Positions 32,587-42,884 of a stretch of 64,000 bases of DNA are shown one piece after another. Origin of the DNA: Diphasiastrum complanatum. Lineage: Eukaryota; Streptophyta; Lycopodiopsida; Lycopodiales; Lycopodiaceae. The stretch lies in contig CM055104.1 of NCBI GenBank assembly GCA_029204225.1, positions 25,251,285-25,315,284 of the forward strand, read 5' to 3'. Every line of letters begins with the position of its first letter. The stretch's first letter is position 1. The notes beneath the pieces were generated by a model. The model saw only the letters and a program-made list of their open reading frames with translations. It was not told where the DNA came from and made no database searches. The translations under genes were made by a program, and so were the position numbers.

Positions 32587-33970
32587 CTATCTACTCACTG
32601 CTTTAACATAAAACAATGCAGCATTTGGTAGTTCATCATCCACTTCAGTATTAACTAGTGTTGATTCGATTCTAGATACATGGTCAGTGAGATAATGTTG
32701 TTTACCCTTTCGAACCACAATGCGAAAATCAAATTCAGTCAATAGAAGTAGCCATCTTGCAATACGTCTCGTGTTACATGTCTTGTTCACCAAATAAAGT
32801 AACGGTTGATGATCAATATAGAATGAAAAATGTGTTGCCAATAAATAATGTCAAAACTTCTTAACAAAAAAAATCATGGCCAATGCTTCACGTTCGGTTG
32901 TCGAATAATTCTTCTCAAAATTTGTAAGCTGTTTGCTTGCAAACCTGATAGGATAATCCATCTTCTATTCACCTGGCTACATCAAAACTGATGCAATGGC
33001 ATATTTTGACGCATCAGTATGAACATGAAATTCAATTGTCCAAATTGGAGCTCATAGTATCGGTGTAGAAGCTAAAGCTTTCTTCAATTTTTCAAATGCT
33101 TCCAATGCCTCTATTGTCCAAATTGGTACATAGTCAATTTGTATATAGGTCTTGCTAAATCCGCAAAGAATAGAATAAATATTTGATAGTAATTTGCATG
33201 ACCCATAAACATGTAGACTTCTTGAATTGTTCTTGGCGGTGGTAACTCCACAATGACTTTGATTTTAGAATAATGCATAGCAATGCCATGTCTAGATATC
33301 ACATGTCCAAGGACAACTCCATGAGTGACCCAAATTTGACATTTTTTTGGATTTAAGAAAATTTGGTATTTGCGACAATGTTCAAATACTTTTTGCAAAC
33401 GGTCCAAATGGTCTGTATGGACTTCGAGATCATCCAAGTAGATTTCAAGGAATTTCTCTAAGTAGCCTTTGAAGAAAAACTGCATGACTATTTGAAATGA
33501 ACTAGGTGCATTGCAAAGTCCAAACGACATAACTTTATAAGCATAAGTTTCCCATTCTGTTGCAAAAGCTATTTTACGACGATCCTCAGGTGCAATTTTA
33601 ACTTGGTTGTAACCACTAAATCCGTCCAAAAAACTGTATGCTTCCACTCTAGTAAGTTGGTCCATTATGCTTTCAATAAAGGGTAACACAAAGTGATCCT
33701 TTTGCGTCATCTGTTCAAGGCTTTGAGATTCACACAAATTCTCATCTTCTCATTTTTCTTAGGAATGACGACAATTGGAGAAATCCATTCCATATGTTCG
33801 ATTTCATAAATAAAATCGGTCTCAAGTAATCTTTGTAGCTCTTTATTTATAAGATTCATAATGTTTGGATTACAGTGATAAAATTTTGTGACCTTTGGAA
33901 CTGCATCAGGCATCAAGGGTATCGTATGCTCAATAACCGAGGTAGAAATTCCTTTGAGATCCTTATACAT
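32587..33970 (-). pseudogene. Gypsy 1 reverse transcriptase-RNase H
   Basis: Minus-strand RT in two overlapping frames (33970-33707, then 33737-33111): WISPIVVIPKKNEKMRICVN, SFLDGFSGYNQVKIAPED, FATEWETYAYKVMSFGLCNA and the catalytic YLDD in EIYLDDLEVH, followed by CQIWVTHGVVLGHVISRHGI and PPPRTIQEVYMFMGHANYY. RNase H continues with breaks to 32587 and ends with FSFYIDHQPLLYLVN and RRIARWLLLLTEFDF. Gypsy identity is clear from YLDD, the LGHVIS motif and the RT-before-INT order. A frame change near 33720 and stops in RNase H make it inactive. Confidence 0.85.
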
Positions 33971-34092
33971 CCAAGCAAAAAAATACTGGTACTTGATAAT
34001 TACTTTCTTAATGCTTGAAATTGTTCAGGAGTAAGTTGCGCTCCAACTTGAACAATTTTCTCTGGCTCTCCTAGTTTAGCAAAATTCATGGG

Positions 34093-35130
34093 CTATCCAT
34101 CGTAAACTTTTTTTGTGTCTGATACTTGCTCTTTTGGTTCACGATGAGCCTTGGGTAACATAATCACAACATTATCCAAAGTATAGCATTTGAAATGCTT
34201 TGGCATATTATGTTGGACTTCTTCTGATTGTTCCTTTTCATAAGAATTGATCTTTGATCTTCGTTTAGCTTTCTTGGCAGAAATTGATCGTGGCGGTGAT
34301 GACTTTCTAGAAGATGTGCTTGTCTTTGAAAGTGATGACTTCTTTGATGTTGATTTCTTGCAAGAACTTTGACTTGAAGAATCATTCTTGACCTCCAAAT
34401 CTCTTAGGATCCATGTGATTGAGGATTTTTTTCATCCGTAACTTTTGCATCGCCATCGTAAGTCAATGCATGACTAACATGTATTAGATAATCTTCAATC
34501 GGATCTGGAATTGGATCAGTTGATATCCAAGCTAAGTTCATCATATTCAATGGAAAAGTGATCGGCGCATCTAAAGTTCGATCGAGTAAGAAAATTTCGC
34601 TCAATTCGGATTGATTATCTCATTGACACATATAGCCTGTTGTACAATCCACTGTTGCAAGAGCTTGATTCTAGTTGACAATGTTAGTTTGAGAGTCATA
34701 ATGGACTCCCAAAGTCTTCATTTGTCGATCACAAGTATGATTCGTTGTTGATGAATTGTCATCCTCTCTTTGGACTATTGGCTTGATAGTCCAAGTGATT
34801 GGATCTATGTTGACCACACACTCACGATTCTCAAAAGTAATTTTGTCGGTGCCCTAGTTATAGATTACTTGCGCAACACGTAACCATGGACGTCCCAATA
34901 AAACTCGATATACATTTGGCACGTCAAGTAAGTCTATTACTACAAAAGTAATGACAAACTGCACTCCATCTATTTTGATAGGTACTTCTTCAACCATTTC
35001 TCTAGGACGGACTGTCGTTTGATCAGCTAGCTTGATGACAAAAGTGGTAGGCTTCAGCTTGGTAAGTCCCCATTTTGCATATAACTTGCTTGAAATCAGG
35101 TTAGCTCGTGAACCTCCATCACTCAGTCTC
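34093..35130 (-). pseudogene. Gypsy 1 protease and PR-RT linker
   Basis: Minus strand. The protease reads LSDGGSRANLIS near 35125-35085, with D-G-G-S in place of the common D-S/T-G-A/S. Then come KLADQTTVRPREMVEEVPI and VFRVLLGRPWLR-like YRVLLGRPWLR. The linker (34604-34404) has DRTLDAPITFPLNMMNLAWI, and the next part (34398-34093) is Ser/Lys-rich. Gypsy 2 at 56.5-57.2 kb has the same layout, including YRVLLGRPWLR and DPITW. A few stops lie inside. Confidence 0.75.
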
Positions 35131-35344
35131 CTTTTTCAACTAGACCTCTTGTCACAACATTTGCATCCATTCTCATGTCTATCGCCCACACCATCTACCG
35201 TTGTCACCACCACCACCACCACCACCACTCTTCCTTCCATCTGTTGGTTTATCATCAGTTCACTATTCATCTGAGAAATCTCCAGTGCAAGATTTTGGGT
35301 TAAGCTCATTGAGGGAAAACAAATGTAGAGAGACATAGTTAAAG
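35131..35344 (-). other. Possible gypsy 1 gag scrap with (CCA)n
   Basis: Minus-strand frame 35336-35136 contains QNLALEISQMNSELM followed by a valine run encoded by a (CCA)n/(TGG)n microsatellite at about 35205-35227. It sits where gag is expected, but no zinc knuckle or capsid motif is clear. Confidence 0.3.
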
Positions 35345-35515
35345 AAGTTTACACATAGTTGCATATTTAAGGAGAGGATAGAGGTGAGAGAATTAACACA
35401 TGGTCTATTGGCCAATTTCCACCTCCCTTAATATTTGAAATTCAAAAACTAGAAGGAACCCTTTTCATTCACTAACTTGACTATTAGGCCTTGCGACATT
35501 GAAAGTCCCACCTTT
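35345..35515 (-). mobile_element. Gypsy LTR relic (first LTR family)
   Basis: Inverted match to 4875-5030: AATGTCGCAAGGCCTAATAG, TTTTTGAATTTCAAATATTA and GAAATTGGCCAATA appear in the same order. It lies 5' of gypsy 1 on the minus strand, where its 5' LTR should be, but with no PBS between. Confidence 0.6.
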
Positions 35516-35740
35516 GATCCCACAATAGAAGCATTTTAACTTTGACTTATCTTTCTTTTTGCCAAAAGAGGAAGTCACACCTTGATCTTGAGTTTAGACC
35601 ACTTGCCTTTGTCTTTGCCCTTGAACTTGCCTTTGATGAACATAGCCTCCTATTCATAATGAGATGTCGATGTAGATCCACCTCCTCTTGATTGAAGCCT
35701 AAACTCCTCAGTCACCAAGAGGTGTGAAAGTTTTTGGAGA
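35516..35740 (-). pseudogene. Copia D gag C-terminal fragment
   Basis: Minus-strand sequence matching D1 gag at 52590-52775: the CCACAATAGAAGC zinc-knuckle start, the GACCACTTGC segment, CCCTTGAA(C/T)TTGCC, GAACATAGCCTCCT and GATGTAGATCCACCTC. Only the basic region between the gag body and the zinc knuckle remains. It lies just beyond the D2 LTR. Confidence 0.7.
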
Positions 35741-35744
35741 TAGG

Positions 35745-36370
35745 TGTAAAAGTTTTTATATCATTAAGATCTAATCAACTTGAAAGATCTTTGGTTAGAA
35801 AGAGAAATACACTACCAATCTCACCAATGTAGAAAAATCAGCATCTCCACACAAAATGAGATGCAAATACTAATAGAACTTGATCAAACTTGAATGAAAT
35901 GATAAAGAACAAGCAAGATAATTTATTTAAACATGTGGATCCGAAAATAGCAATTATAGATCATTCTACACATAAAATTGCATGCAATCACAAGTATAGT
36001 GCACCAATGGATAGTAGAACCCAAGAGAACCATGTATAAGCATGAAATGAGATAGAGATGAGATAAGATCACTCTCTCCATGAGTTACATTCTTTTATAA
36101 CAAGTCCAAACCCTATTTGGCCGCTTGGCTTTCCCACCAAAATGCAAACCCTACTATTTTTTGGTCTAGATTCAATGTACCGAAAGTTCAAATTTGAATC
36201 TCCTAAAACATGCCTCCAAACTTTTCCACACTTTAAAAAATTGTTTGTTCAAATGACATTTAGACTAATGAACTTTGAAAAGTCAATCTCTAAGTCTAAA
36301 AACAAAGTTGGCCTCAATATGCCAAATATGGAAATATAGCAAAGATGATGAAATAGTTGAATCTTTCACA
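35745..36370 (-). mobile_element. Copia D2 3' LTR, about 626 bp
   Basis: Minus-strand LTR starting TGTGAAAGATTCAAC at 36370 next to the GAAGAGGGAG polypurine stretch and ending near 35745. It matches the D1 LTR at 48747-49396 along its length, with one notable gap: the CAATAGTACATAATCATTTC region and the CACACGTGTG element of D1 are shortened or altered here. Confidence 0.8.
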
Positions 36371-36574
36371 CTCCCTCTTCAACTAGTTTTAGCATGGACT
36401 TTGATAACACTCCAAGTGATGTCCTATGCTTCATGAACAAGTCCTTTCCCAATGCTTTGGTGAAGATATCAGCTACACATTCCCTTGAAGACACATGTTG
36501 AAGCTCCACCTCCTTTGCAATGACTTGCTCCCTCACAAAATTTTGCAATATTATTTCAATGAGCCATGAAGAAT
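36366..36574 (-). pseudogene. Copia D2 RNase H tail
   Basis: Minus-strand FVREQVIAKEVELQHVSS, ECVADIFTKALGKDL and a VEEGV end are the last about 60 residues of a D/H type RNase H. Upstream in the same open frame the copia similarity stops at about 36574 and non-copia sequence begins, so this tail is fused in frame to the captured segment. Confidence 0.85.
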
Positions 36575-37265
36575 CACATAGAATGTAAATGAGATGATTC
36601 CACCATGCTTTCGACTCTGAACTCTCTATAAAAGTACAGCAAACAAACAATAAATGTGAGTGATCAACTTTTGCTTGCATGTCTCCTCCTTCTTTGTCTT
36701 TTGTTGCCTTGTATCCACCATCAAACTCCATGAATGAGCCTCCATCTCCATCTTGCCTCAAGATACCATCATACCTTGATGAGTTGATCATTAATGAGTG
36801 ACATAATGAACCTCCAATAGCTTCATTTCCATCAGCAAAACCAGCCAAAAAAACTAGAACAAATCCAACATCAAAACAATGCTCACCAATGTAACTAGTT
36901 TTACCATATCTTGACAATTTGCACACATCCACATGAAAATGCTCAAACATGAGATAGAACAAGTAAAGTAGACTTGAACAACACTTCCTTGCTGCTCCTT
37001 TGACCTTGAGTCTTCAATAAGCTGCAAAAATAGATCCATAACATTTTTGCCAATTACCTCTCCTTTGATGCTCTTGACTAGCTCCAAATTGCCAACTTTC
37101 CTTTTGACTAGTTGAAGCCCTTTGAGATCAACCTCTTGATCATCAGCTTGACCATCAAAGTCATTGAACAAAATTTGTTTTCCAGATCCATTACTTGATT
37201 TTATAGCAAGATAACATCCATATACTTGCATAGCTCCATGTACACAAGAAGATCCTCCAAAAGAT
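36575..37265 (-). other. About 690-bp foreign segment inside copia D2
   Basis: This block occupies the place of RT and most of RNase H in D2. It has no RT or RNase H motif, and D1 has no equivalent. On the minus strand it is open in two overlapping frames: 37621 to 36854 enters from the copia linker and adds about 135 residues (for example YGCYLAIKSSNGSGKQILF and LKGLQLVKRKVGNLELV); 36962 to 36366 leaves through the copia RNase H tail (for example EHCFDVGFVLVFLAGFADGN and MEFDGGYKATKDKEGGD). I do not recognise either product. Best guess is host DNA or RNA captured by template switching during reverse transcription; nested insertion followed by deletion is an alternative. Confidence 0.6.
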
Positions 37266-38300
37266 GTTTCCCTCTTCATAAGAGCTCTATACTCAAGATC
37301 CATTGCTTGGATCCACTCATCTTCTTTCCTTTCTTGATCTACACTTGCAGGTTCATCCAAAGAGGTTAGGAAAGAAACAAAATTCTCAGAAATTACTTGC
37401 TTACCCTTTTGATCATATGTGAGTCTTGAAGGTACTTGTCTTTCCCTTGATGTTCTCCTTGGCTTTTGACTTGATGAAGATCCATCATCACCACCATCCA
37501 AAGTAGGATCATTTTCATCAACATCAAGAATGTTAGATCCATCCACACTACCATCAATAATGCTTGAAGATACTTTTGGAATGTTCCCCTCATCAAAGAT
37601 GACATCCCTACCACCAATCACTTTGCTAGTAGAAGGAATGTAAACCTTGTAGGCTTAACTTACCTCACTATATCCAACAAAAATACCTCTTCTTGAAGAT
37701 GGATTCTCCTTGGTCCTATCATCAAGAGTTATGTTGACATATCATGTGCATCCAAAGGTTCTTAAAAAGTTGACACTCGGCCTCCTCTTGAATAGCATCT
37801 CAAAAGGTGTCCTTCCATCCAAAATAACACTTGGCCACCTATTGCACAAGAAATTGGCACACAACAAAGCTTGATCCCAAAATGGTTTGTCAAGATTAGC
37901 ACTTAACCTCATAGTTTGATCCCAAAATGGTTTGTCAAGATTAACAGTTAACCTCATAGTTTTAGCACTTTCACATAAAGTCCTATTCTTCTTTTCAGCC
38001 ACTCCATTTTGATGTGGGATCCTTGATGTTTTATACTCCCTCTTGATCCCATGCTCATCACAAAAGGCCTTGAACTTGGTAGATATGTACTCACCACCAT
38101 TGTCACTCCTTAAGCACTTGATCTTTGTGGAAAATTGGTTGTCCCTTGCATTCTTGAACTTGACAAAGACATCATACACTTCATTCTTGCTCTTTAGTAG
38201 ATAGATCCAACAAAATCTACTAAAATCATCAATGAATATTACATACATCGTAGCTCCACTATTGCTAATTGTAGTAAATCCATGAATATCCGAATGTACA
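37266..38300 (-). pseudogene. Copia D2 integrase and linker
   Basis: Minus strand. 38300-37742 holds the integrase core: VHSDIHGFTTISNSG with the first Asp, LRSDNGGEYISTKF with the second, GVAEKKNRTLCESAKTM with Glu, then PFEMLFKRRPSVNFLRTFGC. A stop near 37740 breaks the frame, then RDVIFDEGNIPKVS, the RRTSRERQVPSRLTY linker and WIQAMDLEYRALMK lead to the fusion point. Sequence encoding MRL-x-x-NLDKPFWDQ is duplicated as an exact 45-bp offset repeat (37871-37960). All three catalytic residues remain, but the zinc finger is deleted. Confidence 0.85.
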
Positions 38301-38410
38301 AGTTGATCATTCATCTCAAGAAGTACCTCCAACCTCACTTTCCATAATGAATAGTTACTTGAGGTAAGTCTATCATTGGCTTCCAACATGACTCCAATTG
38401 AGGTTGCCAT
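38301..38410 (-). pseudogene. Copia D2 gag start fused to integrase
   Basis: ATG at 38410 begins MATSIGVMLEANDRLTSSNY and SLWKVRLEVLLEMNDQ, a typical copia gag N-terminus, and after about 36 residues continues directly as integrase LVHSDIHGF in the same frame. The deletion removes the rest of gag, the zinc knuckle, the protease and the integrase zinc finger, yet keeps the reading frame. Confidence 0.85.
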
Positions 38411-39346
38411 GTAGCAATGACCTGATCTTCTTTTTCAACCTGTTTCAAAGTGCAAAACACTCCTTTGAACAACAACAACATTGTCTCAATTAATTTTGGA
38501 CCTTTTAATTTGTTTTGGACAATTTTCTATATATGGTACCAAATGAGCCATCTGTGAAAAACAATAAAAGGTCATCAATTGTTGGAGTGGAATTTTCTCA
38601 AGTTCAAATCTCATTTCAATACAACTATAAGCCAAACAAGACAAATTTGATCAACGAGTGACCACAATTTAGTGTCTAAAATTTATTGATGACTTTTTCA
38701 ATAACTATGAGCACCAAATATAATTGTAATTTTAGAATAAATTTGGTTCTTGAATATCATATACATTGAACTTATAATTCAAATGAAGTTAGCATTCCAT
38801 TTGTTATGATGGATGTTTTTTGGAAATCAAATTTAATCATGTCTAAACTTAGTGTTGATCCTAATAACAACCACAACTTTTCAATGTATGTTTAAATTTT
38901 AAGTTACATTGATATTTAAAAGAAACATACACATCACTAAATTATTATATACTACTAAATTCAAGCTGTATTATAAGAAAGTCTCATAGAAATGTGATCA
39001 CAATGTGTCATTTGCCACTAAAAGTGGTTCACATTTATAAATAATGGTCTTGGGGGGCTTGGGCCAAGCCCTACATTAGTCGAGAGACTATTACAAAAGA
39101 TGCACAACTTTGGTGCAATTCTAGACAATGTAGAAGTTTAACCTTTTAGACAAGTAAACTATTTTTATTCTAAAGGTTGAGAATTTTTAACTATTTCCAA
39201 CCTTAAGAATTTCTAACAGCCGTTGAACTTTCTACATCATGATTCCTCATGGTCTTACAATACACATGTCATGGAATAGGATTTACTTATAGGGTGACAT
39301 GCCCACACCCTAGCATACAAAAAAATTGGCTTTCTACCTTCATAAT
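38411..39346. other. No gene seen
   Basis: AT-rich, no coding motif. A short palindrome GGGCTTGGGCCAAGCCC lies near 39056. The D2 leader should begin here, but no PBS or LTR was found upstream of the D2 ATG. Confidence 0.4.
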
Positions 39347-39787
39347 TCATACAATCAACACATCATCAATGTTATATAATGGACAATTGGGAAGAACGAG
39401 TTCATTCATGTTGACAATATCTGCATTATTCCACAAGATTTTTTTTGCAATGACATCGATGGAAATATAGTTGTAAACGTCTCCTAGGCGATCAAAATCA
39501 CTGTGAGAGTATGACAAAGGACAATCCATTTTAAATACCTTTGAAATTAGGACCACACTTTTATCTGTACCAACTTTTATGAAAAAACATGTTCCATTTG
39601 ATTCAACAGTTAAGACATTTCCAAATGCAACCACTTCTTTCCGAAAAAATAGAACAATTGGAACATCTTCTCTTGGACAGGTGACCTTGGAAAAAAAAAT
39701 ATAAGTACACTTTATAGTAGGATTTGTAATGCTATTGAAAGTATAATTAGCAAAATTATGAAACTGTAATAACAGTATAATTAACAA
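39347..39787 (-). CDS. Weak plant transposase-accessory-like frame
   Basis: A 146-codon minus-strand frame. Its core, EVVAFGNVLTVES then DKSVVLISKVFKMDCPLS and DFDRLGDVYNYIS, resembles in layout the domain near the end of plant En/Spm (CACTA) and Transposase_24/DUF8039-type proteins (V-A-x-G-x-V, strand, V-x-V-x-x-V-x3-D-x-PLP, then a GD... motif). Similarity is by eye and partial; the N-terminal hydrophobic part may be non-native. No terminal inverted repeats or catalytic domain were identified. It could be a host or unknown repeat frame. Confidence 0.3.
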   Translation of the reverse strand: MLIILLLQFHNFANYTFNSITNPTIKCTYIFFSKVTCPREDVPIVLFFRKEVVAFGNVLTVESNGTCFFIKVGTDKSVVLISKVFKMDCPLSYSHSDFDRLGDVYNYISIDVIAKKILWNNADIVNMNELVLPNCPLYNIDDVLIV

Positions 39788-39804
39788 ATATATGAGATAG
39801 TAAG

Positions 39805-40080
39805 AAAATTATGAAATCTTAGCCCTTAGTTGTTGGCTCTTAGCTTGTAGCCCTTAGCCCGTAGCTGTTGACCCTTGTCCCTAGGCCATTAACCCTCAAC
39901 CCTTAACCCCATGAACCAGCCCTTAACCCTCGACCCTTAGCCTTAGCACTTCATCGTTAAAATTTAGCCCTAGGCCCTTGCTCCTAGGCCCTTAGTCTTA
40001 GCACTTGGCCCTTAAGCCTTCGCCCTTGGTTTGTGGTTCTTACCACTTAACCCTTAGCTCTTGGCCCGTAGCCCTTGACT
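39805..40080. repeat. Degenerate CCCTTAG-rich array
   Basis: About 275 bases built from variants of (G)CCCTTAG(C), CCCTTGG, CCCTTAA and CCCTAGG at 7-12 base spacing. It is reminiscent of telomere-type repeats in composition (the plant telomere strand is CCCTAAA), but the unit is different and irregular, so I call it a minisatellite rather than telomeric DNA. Confidence 0.75.
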
Positions 40081-40229
40081 TTTTTGTATGTTATCTGTTT
40101 TTTTCTTGTCATTATAATTATTGATTTTGTATATATTAAAGGCTGTTTACAATTCATGTTTTTTATTTTTTACATTTTTAGTTGTTTTAAGAGTTTTTAT
40201 TGTTGTTGTTTTTCTTTTAGTTTTTACAT

Positions 40230-41060
40230 TTTTTAGATAAAAGAATTTTTATGATTTTTATATATTATTTTGATTTTTTAGATTTTTTTCATTTTTTAAA
40301 ATTTATTTTTTGGTTTTTTCTAAATGTTTTATATAAAACTATTGTTTTTGTATTTTTTGTACACTATTTTGATTTTTTTATATATTTTTTTGTTTTTAAA
40401 AGCATATTTTGGTTTTCTTTTGGGAATTTTTTGCACAAAATTATTGTATTGAGGTTTTTTGGGATTTTTTACACTATTTTTTTATTAATGTTTGTAATTT
40501 GCTGGTTCATCTTTTTGGTTTTTTTCAATTTTTTATTTAAATAAAATTATTGTTTTGAGTTTTTTTTTGGAGTTTTTACAATATTTTGTTTTTTAAATAT
40601 TTTTTTTTAATTTTTTAAACTTTTTTTTATTTTTTTTTTTAGATTTTTACATAAAATTATTGTTTAGAATTTTTTTACATTATTTTGTTTTTCTTTTAGA
40701 TAAATTTCATTTTTTTGTGTTTTTTTGGGATTTCTTGCATAAAATTATGATTTTGTTTTTTTTGGGGTTCTTTATAGTATTTTGATTTTTTTAGTTTTTC
40801 TATATTTTTTTAAGCTTATATTTAGGATTTTTTACATAAAATTATTGTTTTGTTTTTTTTGAAATTTTTTACATTATTTAGTTTTTCTTTTAGATAGATT
40901 TCATTTATTTTTGCTTATTTTTGTTTTTTTGAGATTTCTTACATAAAATTATTGTTTTGATTTTTTTAGAATTTTTTACACTATTTTGATTTTTATAAGT
41001 TTTTTACATTATTTTGATTTTTATAGGCTCTTTATAGTTTTTTTATTTCTTTTTTTTTTC
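40230..41060. repeat. T-rich tandem repeat, about 100-bp unit
   Basis: The phrase (A)CATAAAATTATTGTTTTGA with T-runs around it recurs. AAAATTATT-like anchors lie at about 40335, 40437, 40543, 40653, 40741, 40838 and 40945, spacings 88-110 bases. TTTTTTACA(C/T)TATTTTGATTTT also recurs between anchors. The plus strand is almost devoid of C. Long Phe-rich frames across it are artefacts of T content. Confidence 0.8.
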
Positions 41061-41432
41061 GGATTTTTTTCTTACTTTTGTGTCAGCAAGTTCATGCAAA
41101 GGATGAGGAGAAAGGAGAGCACAGTTGAAGCACCAAATAATCCCATAAGCATTTGGTGCAACATCAACACTTTCCAAGCTAATATGTAGACTCTTCAACT
41201 AGTTGATTTTGCAACAATTGGGGCCATGAAATTCCATTATACTAAAATGGACCCAAAAAAATGCTTTTCATTCTCTTATGTAGGTCTTATGTTTTCTTGA
41301 CACGTGGCATAAAATTTGTCCCATTAGCATTTATGGAATTTGGCTATGCAAAAAAAACATAAATAAATATCCCCCGCCCCCCAACACCCACAAAACGTAG
41401 TAACATTGTTATCAATTTTTTTCAAGTTTCTA

Positions 41433-41436
<4 letters not shown>
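41061..41436. other. Noncoding flank
   Basis: No gene supported. It leads from the T-rich array to the TA microsatellite and hairpin array interrupted by copia C1. Confidence 0.4.
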
Positions 41437-41479
<43 letters not shown>

Positions 41480-41531
41480 GATTTCTTTCAAAGAGAGAGG
41501 GAGGGGGGAGCCCACCCTCCCTCTCTCTTTG
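41437..41531. repeat. (TA)n and perfect 17-bp-arm hairpin
   Basis: A TA microsatellite at 41437-41475 is followed by an inverted repeat: 41489-41505 (CAAAGAGAGAGGGAGGG) pairs perfectly with 41515-41531, with a nine-base loop GGGAGCCCA. The GAGCCCACCC core links it to the hairpins at 47.7-48.1 kb. Confidence 0.85.
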
Positions 41532-41563
41532 TCCCATAAGAAATTCTGGATTTTGGCAGTCCA

Positions 41564-42254
41564 TGTGAAAAATTGCCTACATTGGCAAATCTAGCCCTGT
41601 AGAATATTGTACATTTTGTCAATATTGTTTGTTGGTTACTTGAATGGCCAAAGTGCCACTTGTACATACACACCTAAAGTAGGTTACCACGAGTAAAGAG
41701 GAGTGGTTGTGTCTATTTGGTAGTGATTCCTACTTTGTAGGATCTAGACCATGATTTATGATAAAATTTTTACCTACCATGCACCTACCAAGCATGACTC
41801 TTGGATCTAGACTAGGGTTTTCACATTAGGGCAAGAAAGTGGAGTCTACTTCCTTATTACATGCTGGATTTTCACCTAACTTTGCAAAGGAAGTGTGTTT
41901 TACTATGTATTCCCATTCTCCATAGTGAGAAGATAGAAACTTTTTGGAGCCTCAAGGAGAAACTCGAGTTTCTTCTCATTGTATGGTGATTACTCTTGAT
42001 TTCCAATGAAACCCAGCTTTGGCACTTTGTAAACATTGTCTACAGGCCGTATTACAGCCTTATTTCCACACGTGTGGAGTTGGATTATACTATTTGATCA
42101 ATGCTTTGATTGTCTCTATTTGTTTCCTATCATGCTGCTAAACTAGATCTTGTTTTCTGATGACTAGTTTCTGATAGATTGTTTAACAAGCATACAATCA
42201 CCTTGTGGATCATTCAAAGATCCATTTATGGTCCTTAGTACTGTACTTTTCACA
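41564..42254 (+). mobile_element. C1 5' LTR
   Basis: TGTGAAAAATTGCC...ACTTTTCACA, 691 bp. It contains CCACACGTGTGG (a palindromic G-box-like ACGTG element, about 42067) and ends at the PBS. A tract TTTGCAAAGGAAGTGTG is shared with every family C copy here. Confidence 0.95.
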
Positions 42255-42267
42255 TGGTATCAGAGCC
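42255..42267 (+). promoter_or_regulatory. C1 primer binding site
   Basis: TGGTATCAGAGCC directly after the 5' LTR; perfect copia type, complementary to initiator methionine tRNA. Confidence 0.95.
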
Positions 42268-42884
42268 AAGTACAAGGCCATTGATCTGTGTTTGATCTAA
42301 TCCAGTTTTAGCAGGTTTTGGTGCAAAAAGCTAGTATTGGAAGGGCGAGCTGGTATCTAGGTTTTGGTGAGGGGATTTGATCCCAAACTTTTTCAAGATC
42401 AAAATCCGTACTGTTCACACGTGTGGGCATCTCTGAACCAGCATTTAATAACCCATATTCATTGGATCATAGAAAATTCATCTGGTGTCAGTTTGATGTA
42501 ATTTTTGGTGCAATTCCTAGGATAAACTACCAAGATCACTTGCCATTGATTAGTTTTGAATTTGTTTCATGAAAACTAATTAATCTAGGCTGATTTTAGA
42601 CCTTCTTAAAGTGGAAACCAGGTCTTGAAAGTACATCAAAGTGAATGAGAGAGATAGAGTCAGTTTTTATCCAAGAATAGCCAAGATTGGGAAGATTTGC
42701 TTGAGTGTAGTTTTCATCTCATCTTATCTTCATTCTAGCTTGTGAGGGAGTGATAGAACTATGATTACAAATCCATCTGTTGGATAAGAAGTCAACATTT
42801 GAGTGAAACACTGCAAGTTAGAAACCTTTGTGAGTTTCAGGTCCAAACAAATCTATATCTTGTGTGTAGAATCTTGCTAGTAAG
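42268..42884 (+). other. C1 leader
   Basis: Untranslated leader of about 620 bases between PBS and gag ATG, without a reading frame. It carries a second ACACGTGTGG element at about 42418. Confidence 0.6.

Noticed and set aside
35136-35336. Valine-run protein on the minus strand
   Set aside because: The valine run is encoded by a (CCA)n microsatellite. Only the part before it could be gag.
39805-40080. True telomere
   Set aside because: The unit is not the plant CCCTAAA repeat, the array is irregular, and it is flanked on both sides by ordinary sequence.
40251-41189. Phe-rich membrane-like proteins
   Set aside because: The frames exist only because the plus strand is T-rich repeat DNA; composition and period follow the repeat.
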